Shown piece after piece: positions 1-9,338 of a DNA stretch of 64,000 bases (positions are counted from its first letter, which is position 1; each line of letters opens with the position of its first letter). Under the pieces are notes generated by a model, which made no database searches, was not told the DNA's origin, and worked only from the letters and a program-made list of their open reading frames with translations. This DNA comes from Drouetiella hepatica Uher 2000/2452 (GTDB taxonomy: Bacteria; Cyanobacteriota; Cyanobacteriia; Elainellales; Elainellaceae). The stretch is from contig JAHHHD010000010.1 in assembly GCA_019359505.1 (NCBI GenBank), positions 1-64,000 on the forward strand. Reading direction: 5' to 3'. A program made the position numbers and the translations under genes.

Positions 1-71
1 GGCATCTAAGCGAATTTGTTGGGTATCTGGCAGAAAATGTCGAAGGAATTCCAAGTCCTCTGAAATCCTAA
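1..71 (+). CDS. possible 3' end of a gene cut by the window edge
   Basis: Reading from base 3, the plus strand stays open for 22 codons and stops at TAA (69-71). The predicted tail is hydrophilic and protein-like, with a SEFVGYLAENVEGIP core. The stretch is too short to identify a family, and a chance open frame cannot be excluded. If real, the gene converges on the amidase gene to its right. Confidence 0.3.
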   Translation, partial: HLSEFVGYLAENVEGIPSPLKS

Positions 72-118
72 ACGAGGGATATCTTGATCATGCCGTAAGA
101 TCACCAAAAGTTGGGAAG

Positions 119-179
119 AGCCCCGCCTGGGCGCTTCGCGCCCCACCCTAGATGTCCTCAGCAAACTGGCGACAGCTAT
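119..179 (+). repeat. composite intergenic repeat, partial copy 1 (forward)
   Basis: This copy carries the GGGCGCTTCGCGCCC hairpin core, then GATGTCCTCAGCAAACTGGCGACAGCTAT, written here as one element whose right end GGCGACAGCTAT matches the other copies. The left arm (GCAACCGCC) is missing. It ends 3 bases before the stop codon of the minus-strand amidase gene, so it sits directly in that gene's 3' flank. Confidence 0.75.
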
Positions 180-182
180 GAA

Positions 183-2246
183 TCACCGATCGCTTCCTAT
201 CGAATTTTGCTGAACATATTGCAAAATCCCTTGAGCGATCGCCCTTGCCATGCGATTTCTAAAGCCCTCATCTGCTAGAAGCGGCGCATCTTCACGCCCC
301 GTCACAAAGCCTGTTTCAATCAGCACTGCTGGCATAGAAGTGCGCCTCAGTACATAGAAGCGCGCCTGACGAACGCCTTTGTCATTCATCTTTGTGTCTT
401 GCACGATGCTGTCTTGAATTACCTGAGCCAGTCGTTCGCCACTAGAAAAATAGTACGTCTCGACTCCATTTACCTCAGGGCGATCCATGCTGATGGCATT
501 GGCATGAATGCTGACAAACAGGCTGGCATTGGACTGTTCGGCGATCTGGACACGTGGCTCTAGCTCAACATCGCTGTCGTCGGTGCGGGTCAAGATCACC
601 TGGATGCCCTGCTGCTCTAGATAGGCTGCGACTTGTCGGGCGATCGGCAACACAATTTGCTTTTCTTGCAGTCCGCCAATGCCAACTGCGCCTGGATCTG
701 AGCCGCCATGTCCTGGATCGAGAACTATTAGCAGTCTGCCGCTCTGGAGACTAGGCAGTCCAGCCGATTGAGCGGGTGAAATCAGGCTAGCTGCATTATT
801 CGATCGCGACCCATTTGATCGAGCTACAGATGATCTATCTACACCCGTAGAGTCGTTAGGGGCGCTAGACACAGGCGATCGCTGCATTTCCAGCGCCAGC
901 AGCTGCGGACTAACCATATTTAGGGTACCAAACCGAATGCCTGATGCGGGCTGGAGCGAAATCACCACGGTTTGATCGGTCTGTTGGCGCAGTCGCGCTC
1001 GCAGGACAGGACTGCTTGCTCCGCCCACATCAGATCCAGACACATTAGCCGCCAGCTGAGCTGGAGATAGCGTGATCTGGTAAAGTCCGCTTTGCCATCG
1101 ACCGCTGTAGGTGACGGGGCGATCGGCACGAATCAAAAGCTGATTGCTAGTGGGATTCACCTCAATTCCCTGAATGATTGCCGTTTGAGAGTTTGCTAAA
1201 GGCGCAGCTAGTTCAGGCGATGGTTCAGATGATGGGAGTGCTTCGGGCGACCGTGGTGCGGTGCGCGCAATTGGAGGCGGCAATTGAGGCGATCGCTGGG
1301 GCGTAGCTGAAATTGCCGATGGGCTGGTAGAGGCAGAACGAGCCGCTGCTTGGGGAACTGGGACTGCTAGGTCAGCCACAGCCGCAATTCCTCCCTGAGG
1401 CAGCATCACGATGCCCCCCGCACCGCTAGCAGAAGCCAGCCAGTCAGGACTCTCTTCGGCGACGTGCAGGGTCATTTGTACCTTAGAGCCGCTGGGTTGA
1501 AGTTCCAAATGGCTAATGCCGTAGCGGTTAATAGCGACATCTCGCGCCAACTGCGGCGACAGCTCCGCGCTGTTGACCGTCACCTTGATGGTTTGGCGAT
1601 TGCGTCGGCTACGGCTCACCTCAACTTCAGGTCTAGCCCCCCTCGTTTTCACAAATACACCATCTGCGGTCACCTGTACTCCCTCAATTTGTGTGACCCC
1701 CGCTGCAAGGTTGCTCGGCGAAAGATTGGTGGACGTAGGGCGACTAGAGCGATCGTTTGCCGGAAGCGTCGAACGAGCAGAACCTGTCGGTGGATTGGAG
1801 AGGGAAGGGGCGATCGCTGCCGTGGGCACGACCTGGGGCGGAGGAATCTGTACTGTCCACTGGGTCGGCGAAGCACCGCGAAATAGAATCTGCTGCGGGT
1901 CTAACGTGTAGCCTGGGGAGAGTTCCACGACAATTCTCGTGGTGCTAGCATCGAACTGTTCTACCCGAATTTGCTGAATTTCTCGCCCTGCTTGGCTCAT
2001 AGGCTGCTGGAGCGAGGATGGGGCGATCGTCCCTGGTAGATCAATGACCAGTCTTGTAGGATTGCTCACCAACTGGGCACGAGGCTGCACGCCCTCATCT
2101 GTGTTGAAGTCTAAACGGTTTTGGGTAGGGTCAAACCGCCAAGAGGATAGCTGTCCCGCTTCTACCGGAGCCGCCAAGCAACAAATCCCTAAAAAGCTGG
2201 GTAGCAGCCAATGAATTTTCAAAGCCACCTTCGTACCTTCCCGCAA
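183..2246 (-). CDS. AMIN-domain N-acetylmuramoyl-L-alanine amidase
   Basis: This periplasmic zinc amidase cleaves the bond between N-acetylmuramic acid and L-alanine of peptidoglycan during septal splitting. Residues 1-30 form a signal peptide ending near PVEAG. An AMIN domain follows (about 33-130), and two weaker AMIN-like segments lie near 185-285 and 355-455, separated by Ser/Pro-rich linkers. The catalytic Amidase_3 domain spans about 505-687, with zinc ligands His513 (LDPGHGG) and His581 (SIHAN) and the catalytic Glu644 (IETGF). At 687 residues it is long for the family because of the linkers and repeated AMIN modules. The architecture resembles the cyanobacterial AmiC proteins that act at septa, and in filamentous species in making nanopores. 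It is a single gene with a composite repeat at its 3' end. Confidence 0.93.
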   Translation of the reverse strand: MREGTKVALKIHWLLPSFLGICCLAAPVEAGQLSSWRFDPTQNRLDFNTDEGVQPRAQLVSNPTRLVIDLPGTIAPSSLQQPMSQAGREIQQIRVEQFDASTTRIVVELSPGYTLDPQQILFRGASPTQWTVQIPPPQVVPTAAIAPSLSNPPTGSARSTLPANDRSSRPTSTNLSPSNLAAGVTQIEGVQVTADGVFVKTRGARPEVEVSRSRRNRQTIKVTVNSAELSPQLARDVAINRYGISHLELQPSGSKVQMTLHVAEESPDWLASASGAGGIVMLPQGGIAAVADLAVPVPQAAARSASTSPSAISATPQRSPQLPPPIARTAPRSPEALPSSEPSPELAAPLANSQTAIIQGIEVNPTSNQLLIRADRPVTYSGRWQSGLYQITLSPAQLAANVSGSDVGGASSPVLRARLRQQTDQTVVISLQPASGIRFGTLNMVSPQLLALEMQRSPVSSAPNDSTGVDRSSVARSNGSRSNNAASLISPAQSAGLPSLQSGRLLIVLDPGHGGSDPGAVGIGGLQEKQIVLPIARQVAAYLEQQGIQVILTRTDDSDVELEPRVQIAEQSNASLFVSIHANAISMDRPEVNGVETYYFSSGERLAQVIQDSIVQDTKMNDKGVRQARFYVLRRTSMPAVLIETGFVTGREDAPLLADEGFRNRMARAIAQGILQYVQQNSIGSDR

Positions 2247-2774
2247 TAACCAACTGCTGACCTGTAACTTTAACGCTAAACATGATTTTCGACGCTACTA
2301 ATAGCGTTAATCATGCAGCTTTTGCTGTAAGTTGCCACATTTAGCACTCTTTGTCATCCGTTTTCTAAAGCGATTGTGTAGGATTCTGAGATTCGATAGG
2401 GCGATCGCTCTGCTCGCATCACCTTACAGCGCTTTGTGCTTAGTTGAGTGTGGGTTATTTTTTTAGAAGCCGCGCTCCGCGCGGCTTCTAAAAAAATAGC
2501 TGTGGTTTATGCAATTGAAAACTGCTGTAAGGGCATTCTAATCGGCTCAGGGACAGTCGTTCTTTGTTGCAACTCTTAACGTTTTGGCGATCCAGCCGAC
2601 CTTACAAGCTTGGTAGACTACTGAAAGATGCAAGTAGAGCATGTCGAGCAGCTTTGTTAAGCTCTTGTTACACCTCCAAGTCTTCAGATCTCTCCAGTAC
2701 GAGTTCACCTGGCAAGATCGGAGCTTGGGCGGCTAGATTTTGAACGCAAGACCGAAGGGAGAGCAAGTACACAC
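2247..2774. other. 528-base intergenic region upstream of acsF
   Basis: This region separates the divergent amidase and acsF genes. It must hold both promoters, but no clear -35/-10 pair stands out. The only strong structure is the perfect hairpin at 2456-2498. No credible coding frame was seen. Confidence 0.6.
2456..2498. repeat. long A/T-flanked hairpin (CTCCGCG family, copy 1)
   Basis: This is a perfect 20-base-pair inverted repeat with a 3-base TCC loop. The stem base is TATTTTTTT and the top is GAAGCCGCGC. The A/T runs on both sides make it look like a bidirectional terminator. The same design recurs at 7989, 40134, 52398 and 53910. Confidence 0.85.
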
Positions 2775-3851
2775 ATGGTAGATTCTTTAAAAAAACCTGA
2801 CCTCCAAGAGCTTCGACCTGGAGTAAAAGTTCCAGCCAAGGAGACCATCCTCACTCCCCGGTTTTATACCACCGACTTTGAAGAGATGGCAAACATGGAC
2901 ATCTCGGTCAACGAAGATGAGCTAAAAGCCATCCTGGAAGAGTTTCGGGTGGATTACAACCGCCATCACTTTGTCCGCACAGACGTATTTCAGCAGTCCT
3001 GGGATCACATTGACGGTGAAACCCGTCAGCTCTTTGTAGAATTTCTGGAGCGGTCTTGCACGGCAGAATTCTCTGGATTCTTGCTCTACAAAGAGCTGGC
3101 GCGCAAGCTGAAGGATCGAAGCCCCGTTTTGGCAGAATGTTTCTCCCTTATGTCACGGGATGAAGCCCGTCATGCCGGGTTTTTAAACAAAGCCCTCTCA
3201 GACTTTGGTCTGTCGCTCGATTTGGGATTTTTAACCAAGAGCCGTAGTTACACCTACTTCAAGCCCAAATTCATCTTCTACGCAACCTATCTCTCAGAAA
3301 AAATTGGTTACTGGCGCTACATTACGATCTTCCGCCATCTAGAAGCCCATCCCGAAAATCGCGTCTATCCGATTTTCAACTTCTTCGAGAACTGGTGTCA
3401 GGATGAGAACCGCCACGGCGACTTCTTCGATGCCATTATGAAGGCTCAGCCTCAGTACCTCAACGACTGGCGGGCTAGGCTCTGGTGCCGCTTCTTCTTG
3501 CTGTCAGTCTTTGCCACCATGTATCTGAATGACATCCAGCGATCGGGCTTCTACGCTCTTCTGGGTCTAGATGCGCGGGAATACGACATTCACGTCATCC
3601 GCAAAACCAATGAGGCGACGGGTAGAGTCTTTCCAGTCGTTCTCAACGTCGATCATCCGGAGTTCTTTGAACGGCTCGATCGCTGTACCAAGAACAATGA
3701 AAAGCTAGGGGCGATCGCTTCCTCTGGCACGCCCAAGTTTCTCCAGCTTTTCCAAAAGCTGCCTCTCTATGCCTCTACAGCTAGCCAGCTTTTGCGCCTC
3801 TATCTAATGAAGCCAATTGACACGGCAACCCTAGAAGGCTCAGTCCGATAG
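2775..3851 (+). CDS. acsF: Mg-protoporphyrin IX monomethyl ester oxidative cyclase
   Basis: This is the oxygen-dependent diiron cyclase that forms ring E of chlorophyll (Mg-protoporphyrin monomethyl ester to divinyl protochlorophyllide) at the thylakoid membrane. The 358 residues match the family length. Two diiron motifs of the form E-x-x-H are visible: Glu130/His133 (DEARH) and Glu211/His214 (DENRH), with further carboxylates near Glu98. The ATG at 2775 is preceded by a good ribosome site (AAGGGAGAG, about 10 bases upstream). The gene stands alone, followed by the initiator tRNA. It could be either cyanobacterial paralogue (ChlAI or ChlAII); which one cannot be told here. Confidence 0.96.
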   Translation: MVDSLKKPDLQELRPGVKVPAKETILTPRFYTTDFEEMANMDISVNEDELKAILEEFRVDYNRHHFVRTDVFQQSWDHIDGETRQLFVEFLERSCTAEFSGFLLYKELARKLKDRSPVLAECFSLMSRDEARHAGFLNKALSDFGLSLDLGFLTKSRSYTYFKPKFIFYATYLSEKIGYWRYITIFRHLEAHPENRVYPIFNFFENWCQDENRHGDFFDAIMKAQPQYLNDWRARLWCRFFLLSVFATMYLNDIQRSGFYALLGLDAREYDIHVIRKTNEATGRVFPVVLNVDHPEFFERLDRCTKNNEKLGAIASSGTPKFLQLFQKLPLYASTASQLLRLYLMKPIDTATLEGSVR

Positions 3852-4031
3852 CCTTATTGGATTCACAGGGTTTATTGGGATTCACAGGGTTTATTTGAAT
3901 TCATAGAGTCTATGGCTCTGACGCTAGAGGATTTGAACCTCGTCAGAGCCATTATTTTGTGCTTATTCCAACAACACATGTGAAACAGTACCCAAAAAAT
4001 GCGACCTGACAAAAATATGAAAGCTCTGAAG

Positions 4032-4061
4032 TTGTCATATCTATCTTTCTCTTGCTATGCT
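4032..4061 (+). promoter_or_regulatory. candidate promoter of the initiator tRNA
   Basis: A TTGTCA hexamer (4032-4037) and a TATGCT hexamer (4056-4061) are separated by 18 bases. They lie 12 bases before the mature tRNA. This is a motif match only. Confidence 0.45.
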
Positions 4062-4072
4062 GGTTAAAGCGA

Positions 4073-4149
<77 letters not shown>

Positions 4150-4168
4150 AGTTAGTTGGCAGAACTAA

Positions 4169-4212
4169 AAAGAATCCCTATCTCCGTAAAGAGAGATGGG
4201 GATTCTTTTTTT
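4169..4212 (+). terminator. intrinsic terminator after the initiator tRNA
   Basis: AAGAATCCCTATCTC pairs with GAGATGGGGATTCTT (one G-T wobble) around a short CGTAAAGA loop, followed by a T run. It lies 20 bases after the tRNA and just before the 3' end of the convergent dapF gene, so it could serve both. Confidence 0.85.
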
Positions 4213-4217
4213 AAGAC

Positions 4218-5090
4218 CTATAAGCTCATCACGCCTTCAAACACGCGTTGTGCATCTCCCGTCATATAAATCCGATCGCCCGACCACTCAATTTCGAGAC
4301 AGCCGCCCGGAAGCTCAACCGTGGCACGGCGATCGCACCGTCCCGTCAGCACACCTGCCACCAGTGAAGCACAGGCTCCCGTGCCGCAAGCCAGCGTAAT
4401 TCCAGCGCCCCGTTCCCAGACTCTCATTTTCAGATAGTCAGAGCGAATCACTTGAATAAACTCGGTGTTGATCCGCTGCGGGAAAGCCGGATGATGCTCA
4501 AACTGAGTGCCGATCGTCTCTAGGGGAATAGTCGCTACATCCTCTACAAAAGTAATGCAGTGAGGATTGCCCATACTGACACAGGTGACATCCCAGCTTT
4601 TCCCGGCTGCCTGAAGCGGTTGATTAATGACTTTCTCATCCGGCGAAGCCAGCGTCGTCGGAATCTCGGCTGCTAGCAGTCGTGGTAAGCCCATGTCTAC
4701 CGTAACTTTGCCCCCTGCTTCCAGCTTAGGCACGATGACACCTGCCAAAGTCTGAATGCGGTAAGCCCGTCCTTCAGCCTTCTCTGCTATCAAACCAGCC
4801 TCTTCCTCCAGATCAGCGACAAATCTTGCCATGCAGCGAATGCCGTTGCCGCACATTTCAGGTTCCGAGCCGTCGGAGTTGAAGATCCGCATGGTGTAAT
4901 CGCTGTCAGGTTCTCCAGGTACGGGCTGACCGGGCAGAGCAAAGATCACGCCATCAGCACCAATACCAAAATGGCGATCGCACCAAATTACCGCCTGTTC
5001 GGGCGTGAGGCAAGGCTCTGAAGACTGTCGATTGTCGATCAAAATAAAGTCGTTGCCCAAACCGTGATACTTCACAAATGCGATCGTCAT
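4218..5090 (-). CDS. dapF: diaminopimelate epimerase
   Basis: The enzyme converts LL-2,6-diaminopimelate to meso-diaminopimelate for lysine and peptidoglycan synthesis in the cytoplasm. It is cofactor-independent and uses two cysteines as acid and base: Cys80 (MCGNGIRC) and Cys235 (ACGTGAC), both present. The substrate-binding GLGNDF segment is at residues 10-15. The length of 290 fits. The gene starts at an ATG and is divergent from hfq across 142 bases, a neighbourhood common in cyanobacteria. Confidence 0.96.
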   Translation of the reverse strand: MTIAFVKYHGLGNDFILIDNRQSSEPCLTPEQAVIWCDRHFGIGADGVIFALPGQPVPGEPDSDYTMRIFNSDGSEPEMCGNGIRCMARFVADLEEEAGLIAEKAEGRAYRIQTLAGVIVPKLEAGGKVTVDMGLPRLLAAEIPTTLASPDEKVINQPLQAAGKSWDVTCVSMGNPHCITFVEDVATIPLETIGTQFEHHPAFPQRINTEFIQVIRSDYLKMRVWERGAGITLACGTGACASLVAGVLTGRCDRRATVELPGGCLEIEWSGDRIYMTGDAQRVFEGVMSL

Positions 5091-5232
5091 AAATAACTCC
5101 GTTGCGAGGGTCGAAAATAGGAATTTTAGATCTTTTGTTGGGCTTTATGCCCTGTTGGGTTTTATAGAAAGAGAGACAGATGCCATACTCAAGACATCAC
5201 TCAAAACTTAGCAATAGCACAGGATCACCCCC

Positions 5233-5448
5233 ATGACGGCTGAACTCGAAACCGGATTGCCCAGCATCCGTCAAATTCAAACCCTGATTCGAGAAGAGCA
5301 GGAAGTGGAGCTGAAACTCACCACCAACGATCTGCTGACGGGCAAGATTCGCTGGCAAGACCCCGACTGCGTCTGTATTTTTGACCACTATGACCAGCCG
5401 ACCATCGTTTGGCGGCAGGCGATCGTCTTCCTCAAGCCCAAGGCTTGA
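5233..5448 (+). CDS. hfq: cyanobacterial Hfq-type Sm-like protein
   Basis: This is a 71-residue Sm-fold protein. The Sm1 region (about 20-50) carries ELKLTTNDLLTGKIRWQD, and the Sm2-like end reads IVWRQAIVFLKP where enterobacterial Hfq has the YKHAI motif. Cyanobacterial Hfq lacks the usual RNA-binding surface residues. In Synechocystis it is known to act with the type IV pilus ATPase PilB1 and to be needed for motility and DNA uptake. The assignment rests on length, Sm pattern and linkage to dapF. Confidence 0.88.
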   Translation: MTAELETGLPSIRQIQTLIREEQEVELKLTTNDLLTGKIRWQDPDCVCIFDHYDQPTIVWRQAIVFLKPKA

Positions 5449-5478
5449 AACTCTGGATTGCAAGGGGGCTGAGCGCGG

Positions 5479-7833
5479 TTAGTCTTCACCCGTGACGGCT
5501 TCCAGCACAGGCTCAGCCATAGATTCGTCCATAGGCTCATTCAGAGCACCCAGAGGGATTTGCAGCAACGACTGCGGCTCAGGCGAAGTGGGTGAAATCC
5601 AGTAGCTAGCTTGCTCGATCGAGTGGAAGCTGCCGCAGAGCAAAAGGCGATCGCCTACTTGCAGATCGCTCTGTCCGTTCGGGAAGCGAATGAACTTGCC
5701 CTCTCGCCGAATTGCCTGGATCAATACCCCAAACTGACGGCGAATGTGTAGCTCTGCTAAAGTCTTGCCTACGACAATACTCGTCTCCGGCACCAGCAGC
5801 CATTGACAGGAGGCTTTTTCGCTAGGAATCGCCGTACTGCCCTTCATTAGCTCACCAAAGGCAATTAGCTCATCGGGTTCACCGACGACCAAAAGGCGAT
5901 CGCTCTCTTCCAACATCACTTGAGCATCGGGATAGTCGATTTCTTCACCTGCCGATCGCTGAATTGCCATCAGACTCACGCCCGTCAAACGCCGCAGGTC
6001 AGTTTCTTCGATCGTCATGCCCACTAAGGGTGACTCCTCCGGCAGGGTCAGCCACTTGTTGTTCATGTCCTGTGCGGCAACCTTCAAATCACGAGAAACT
6101 TGGTATGCAGGGCGTTCGGGCTGCAAGTCGGCATAGTGAGAGCTGCGAATTTGCTGAATTTCGCGTTGGATAATCGGCAAGGGCACGCCAATCCCGGTAA
6201 GCAAATGTGCCGAAAGCTCCAGACTCGCCTCAATTTCAGGCTGCACCACCTCTTTTGCACCCAACTGATAGAGCAGCTCAATGTCTTTGTCTTGCGTCGC
6301 CCGAACGATTACATCTAGCTCAGGAGCTACCTCTAGAGCACGTTTCAAAGACAGACGGGTATTCATGGGGTCAGGGAGAGCGATCGCCATGCCCTTCGCC
6401 TGTCCCACATTTGCCGATTTCAGCACATGCAGACTCGCCCCATTGCCATAAACATAGGGAATATTGGCATCGCGCAACTGTTGAATCGCCTGCTCTGACT
6501 GATCAATCACCACCACAGGCTGGCTGTGGGCTTGCAGCATCTTGACAATATTTTGCCCCACGCGCCCATAGCCACAAACCACTACATGATCCTGATTGGG
6601 CAAGCCTTCAGGCACTTCTAGCGGCGCGTCACTGCCCTCCAAAATTGACTTCATCCAGGGCACGGTATCTGCCCAATTCAACAGCATAGGCACCAGACGC
6701 ATCAGAAAGGGGGTAATCATCAGCGTCACGGCCGTTGTGCCCAAGATCAGCAAATAGATGCGTCGAGACACCAGCCCCAACACCTGACCTTTACTCGCCA
6801 AGACAAAGGAAAACTCTCCGATTTGCGCCAGTCCCAAGCCCACAATCAGAGAAGTCTTGAGCGGATAGCCAAAGGCGCGCACTAGCGGCGTGACGATCAG
6901 GAATTTGCCCAGCAGCACTAGCCCCACTAACCCCAAAATTAACTCCAGGTTATTCCAAATAAACGTAGGGTCGATCAGCATCCCGATCGCCGCAAAAAAC
7001 AGGCTGGCAAAAATATCTCGAATTGGCTCCACGTAGGTCAAAGTCTGATCGGCATATTCCACTTCCGAGATCATCAGTCCGGCAATGAATGCCCCCATTT
7101 CGATCGACAAACCCATATATTCCGTGAGCAGCGCAATCCCCAGACACAGCGCCACGGTGCCCAGCAAAAAAAGCTCTCGGCTCTCAGTCCGTGCCAGCAG
7201 CCGCAAAAATGGCGGAATCACCCAGATACCGACCACCACCGCTCCTCCCGCCAGAAGGCTTGTCTTCAGCAGGGCAATACCCACCGCCACGCCAATCTCC
7301 TCAGAAGGGCGATTGAGGGCGGGTAGCACCGCTAGCATCAACCCCAGTGCTAGATCCTGCACCACCAGAATGCCCAGCATGACGCGCCCGTGAGCCGTCT
7401 CAGTTTCGTTGCGCTCCATCAAGCATTTCAACACCACCGCCGTTGAAGAGAGCGATAAAATTGCGCCCAGAAATACGCCCTGCGTCGGCGAAGTCACCCA
7501 GCCTACGCCGACTGAGATTAACGTCGTAATCAGAATCGTCGAGAGGATTTGCAGCGTTCCTCCCCCCAAACTGATGCCTTGAACTTTCTTCAGCTCCGAG
7601 AAAGAAAACTCTACCCCTAGCGCAAACAGCAGAAAGGCTGCCCCAAACTGAGCCAGAGTCTCTACCTGAATCAGCTCTTTGACCAAACCCAGTCCGGCTG
7701 GCCCAACGATCGCCCCTCCCACCAAATATCCCAAGATCACAGGCTGCCGCAGCAATGCTGCCAGTAATCCTCCCCCAGCCGCTGCCGCCAGCACCACAAC
7801 CAGGTCAACAATTAGGCGAAAGTCTTCTTGCAC
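5479..7833 (-). CDS. KefB-type cation:proton antiporter with RCK domains
   Basis: This is a CPA2-family monovalent cation/proton antiporter in the membrane. About 12-13 hydrophobic segments span residues 1-385, with the family's VVQD motif near 157-160. A cytoplasmic TrkA-N/RCK nucleotide-binding domain follows, with the Rossmann loop GYGRVG at 421-426. Two successive RCK-C domains lie near 590-675 and 690-760. RCK domains sense NAD(H), ATP or cyclic dinucleotides in relatives. The doubled RCK-C module makes the 784-residue protein longer than E. coli KefB. It is transcribed convergently with hfq and divergently from the M23 peptidase gene. K+ or Na+ specificity cannot be read from sequence. 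Confidence 0.9.
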   Translation of the reverse strand: MQEDFRLIVDLVVVLAAAAGGGLLAALLRQPVILGYLVGGAIVGPAGLGLVKELIQVETLAQFGAAFLLFALGVEFSFSELKKVQGISLGGGTLQILSTILITTLISVGVGWVTSPTQGVFLGAILSLSSTAVVLKCLMERNETETAHGRVMLGILVVQDLALGLMLAVLPALNRPSEEIGVAVGIALLKTSLLAGGAVVVGIWVIPPFLRLLARTESRELFLLGTVALCLGIALLTEYMGLSIEMGAFIAGLMISEVEYADQTLTYVEPIRDIFASLFFAAIGMLIDPTFIWNNLELILGLVGLVLLGKFLIVTPLVRAFGYPLKTSLIVGLGLAQIGEFSFVLASKGQVLGLVSRRIYLLILGTTAVTLMITPFLMRLVPMLLNWADTVPWMKSILEGSDAPLEVPEGLPNQDHVVVCGYGRVGQNIVKMLQAHSQPVVVIDQSEQAIQQLRDANIPYVYGNGASLHVLKSANVGQAKGMAIALPDPMNTRLSLKRALEVAPELDVIVRATQDKDIELLYQLGAKEVVQPEIEASLELSAHLLTGIGVPLPIIQREIQQIRSSHYADLQPERPAYQVSRDLKVAAQDMNNKWLTLPEESPLVGMTIEETDLRRLTGVSLMAIQRSAGEEIDYPDAQVMLEESDRLLVVGEPDELIAFGELMKGSTAIPSEKASCQWLLVPETSIVVGKTLAELHIRRQFGVLIQAIRREGKFIRFPNGQSDLQVGDRLLLCGSFHSIEQASYWISPTSPEPQSLLQIPLGALNEPMDESMAEPVLEAVTGED

Positions 7834-7988
7834 GGATTTTTAGCTCTAACTCTAATGATAAGAAATCTAAAGTCTTTATAATTTCCAGGATACCGAGTTT
7901 TTGGGGCTTGCTGGGTACAGGTTGCAGAAAATTGTGCGAGATTTTGTATAGTCGCTTTTCCGTAAGGATCACAGGCTAATTAAGCTGT

Positions 7989-8039
7989 AATAGTTTTTTG
8001 GAAGTGTCGCACTCCGCGCGACACTTTCAAAAAACTATT
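7989..8039. repeat. long A/T-flanked hairpin (CTCCGCG family, copy 2)
   Basis: Arms of 22 bases (AATAGTTTTTTGGAAGTGTC and complement) pair with one mismatch around an ACTCCGC-type loop. It matches copy 1 in design, but the stem sequence differs. The stem sequence changes while the loop is kept, as in a mobile or selected hairpin family. Confidence 0.8.
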
Positions 8040-8080
8040 GGGTTTTAATTTGTACATGATCCTAAGCTAAATGAACTGAT

Positions 8081-8153
8081 AGGACATTTAGGGTGGGGCG
8101 CTTCGCGCCCCACCCTAAATGTTCCCGTTCTAACCGCCTTGGCGGTTGCTATA
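8081..8153 (-). repeat. composite intergenic repeat, copy 2 (reverse, left arm missing)
   Basis: The hairpin GGGTGGGGCGCTTCGCGCCCC is followed by TAACCGCCTTGGCGG and TTGCTATA. The GCTGTCGCCAGTTTG arm found in other reverse copies is absent, so this is a shortened copy. Confidence 0.8.
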
Positions 8154-8200
8154 AATTATGAGCAAAGAGTCCTCACACCTTATTAATCAAGAATCATTCG

Positions 8201-9106
8201 ATGGAAAATTACTTGACAAAGTTATGGCTGTCACTACGGCATCAGTTTTGGACAAAGCGACTTTGGGTCAGCGGCTTTCTGGCTTTGGTGGCGCTGCTAT
8301 CTGTGCTGAACAGCGCTGCGATCAGCGGTACGATATCGGTTCAAGCTAGCCCTACTAATCCTCAGCTAGGCGACACGGTAACGGTGTTGATTCAGGCCGA
8401 GACTGGAGCCAGCCCCACTGTGGTGATGAACCAGAAGACCTATCCCGCCTTTGCGATCGCCCCCAACCGTTTCCGTGCGCTCCTGCCTACTACGCCGCTC
8501 GATCGCCCCGGACAGCTCAATATTCAGGTCAATGGCGTTGGAGATCCACAGACCCTAGCCTTGCAGTTGCGCGATCGAGATTTTCCAACTCAGAGCATTT
8601 GGCTCAGCGGCGGCGGCTCAGACGGCACTGATCATGAGTTCAACAAAGTTGATGCTTTTAAGGCATTGGTCACGCCCAACAAGCTTTGGAATGGCAAGTT
8701 TCAGCGTCCTACTGAAGGTGAAATTACAACCATCTACGGCGTACGGCGCTACTACAACGGTGAGTTTGCCCAAGACTACTACCATCGCGGCGTAGATTAT
8801 GGCGCTGACACAGGTGCGCCCATTGTTGCTCCGGCTGCTGGAAAGGTTGCCTTAGTGGGGCGTGAGGCAGACGGCTTCGAGCTGCATGGCAACACAATCG
8901 GTGTAGATCACGGGCAGGGCGTTGTCAGTATTTTTCTGCATCTCAGCCGCATTGATGTCAAAGAAGGAGATGTTGTGCAGGCGGGTCAACGGTTGGGCGC
9001 AGTAGGAGCAACCGGAGGCGTGACAGGGCCTCATTTGCACTGGGGGCTATACGTGAACGGGAAATCGATCGATCCGGTGCCTTGGCGCTACGGCAGTTTT
9101 GAGTGA
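8201..9106 (+). CDS. M23 (LytM) family metallopeptidase
   Basis: This is an envelope-anchored zinc endopeptidase that probably cuts peptidoglycan cross-bridges. A membrane segment or signal anchor lies at about 23-42 (WVSGFLALVALLSVLNSAAI). A beta-rich ectodomain follows at about 45-130, and the LytM domain at about 195-290. The zinc ligands are visible as HRGVDY (His and Asp) and HLHWG (second HxH). The 301-residue length is typical of cyanobacterial single-pass M23 proteins without LysM repeats. The ATG at 8201 has no strong ribosome site. The LytM fold is certain; its substrate and whether it is active or an amidase activator are inferred. Confidence 0.9.
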   Translation: MENYLTKLWLSLRHQFWTKRLWVSGFLALVALLSVLNSAAISGTISVQASPTNPQLGDTVTVLIQAETGASPTVVMNQKTYPAFAIAPNRFRALLPTTPLDRPGQLNIQVNGVGDPQTLALQLRDRDFPTQSIWLSGGGSDGTDHEFNKVDAFKALVTPNKLWNGKFQRPTEGEITTIYGVRRYYNGEFAQDYYHRGVDYGADTGAPIVAPAAGKVALVGREADGFELHGNTIGVDHGQGVVSIFLHLSRIDVKEGDVVQAGQRLGAVGATGGVTGPHLHWGLYVNGKSIDPVPWRYGSFE

Positions 9107-9234
9107 ACGGGTTTGAGTGAACGGGCAAATCTGAGACTTGACAAAATTCTCACGGCTAATTGCGTTAGCTCACCGTGATCTTTTCTAAATCCGGGGCACT
9201 CTAAGACAAGAAGCGGGCGTATTTGCCATGCCTA

Positions 9235-9312
9235 CGTTTTGCCAAGTCCACGTTCGCCCAAGTCCACGTTCGCCAAGTCCACATTCGCCAGATCCACGTT
9301 CGCCAGATCCAC
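9235..9312 (+). repeat. short tandem repeat upstream of comFB
   Basis: About five near-copies of a 15-16 base unit, consensus GTTCGCCAAGTCCAC, lie head to tail. The later copies read CAGATCCAC. The array ends 26 bases before the ATG of the ComFB gene, so it lies in its leader or promoter. Confidence 0.75.
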
Positions 9313-9338
9313 AGTGCTGTGGAGCATAGAAAAACCTT

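Larger units (their letters stand above)
7834..8200. other. 367-base intergenic region between the antiporter and peptidase genes
   Basis: This divergent promoter region is largely occupied by repeats: a long A/T hairpin (7989-8039) and a composite repeat copy (8081-8153) that ends 47 bases before the M23 gene. No coding frame of interest was seen. Confidence 0.6.

Noticed and set aside
1464-1911. Two overlapping plus-strand frames (140 and 112 codons) opposite the amidase gene
   Set aside because: They lie wholly within the GC-rich linker-coding part of the amidase on the other strand; no family resemblance and no ribosome site.
9235-9312. CRISPR array near comFB
   Set aside because: Units are contiguous without spacers and no cas genes are present.
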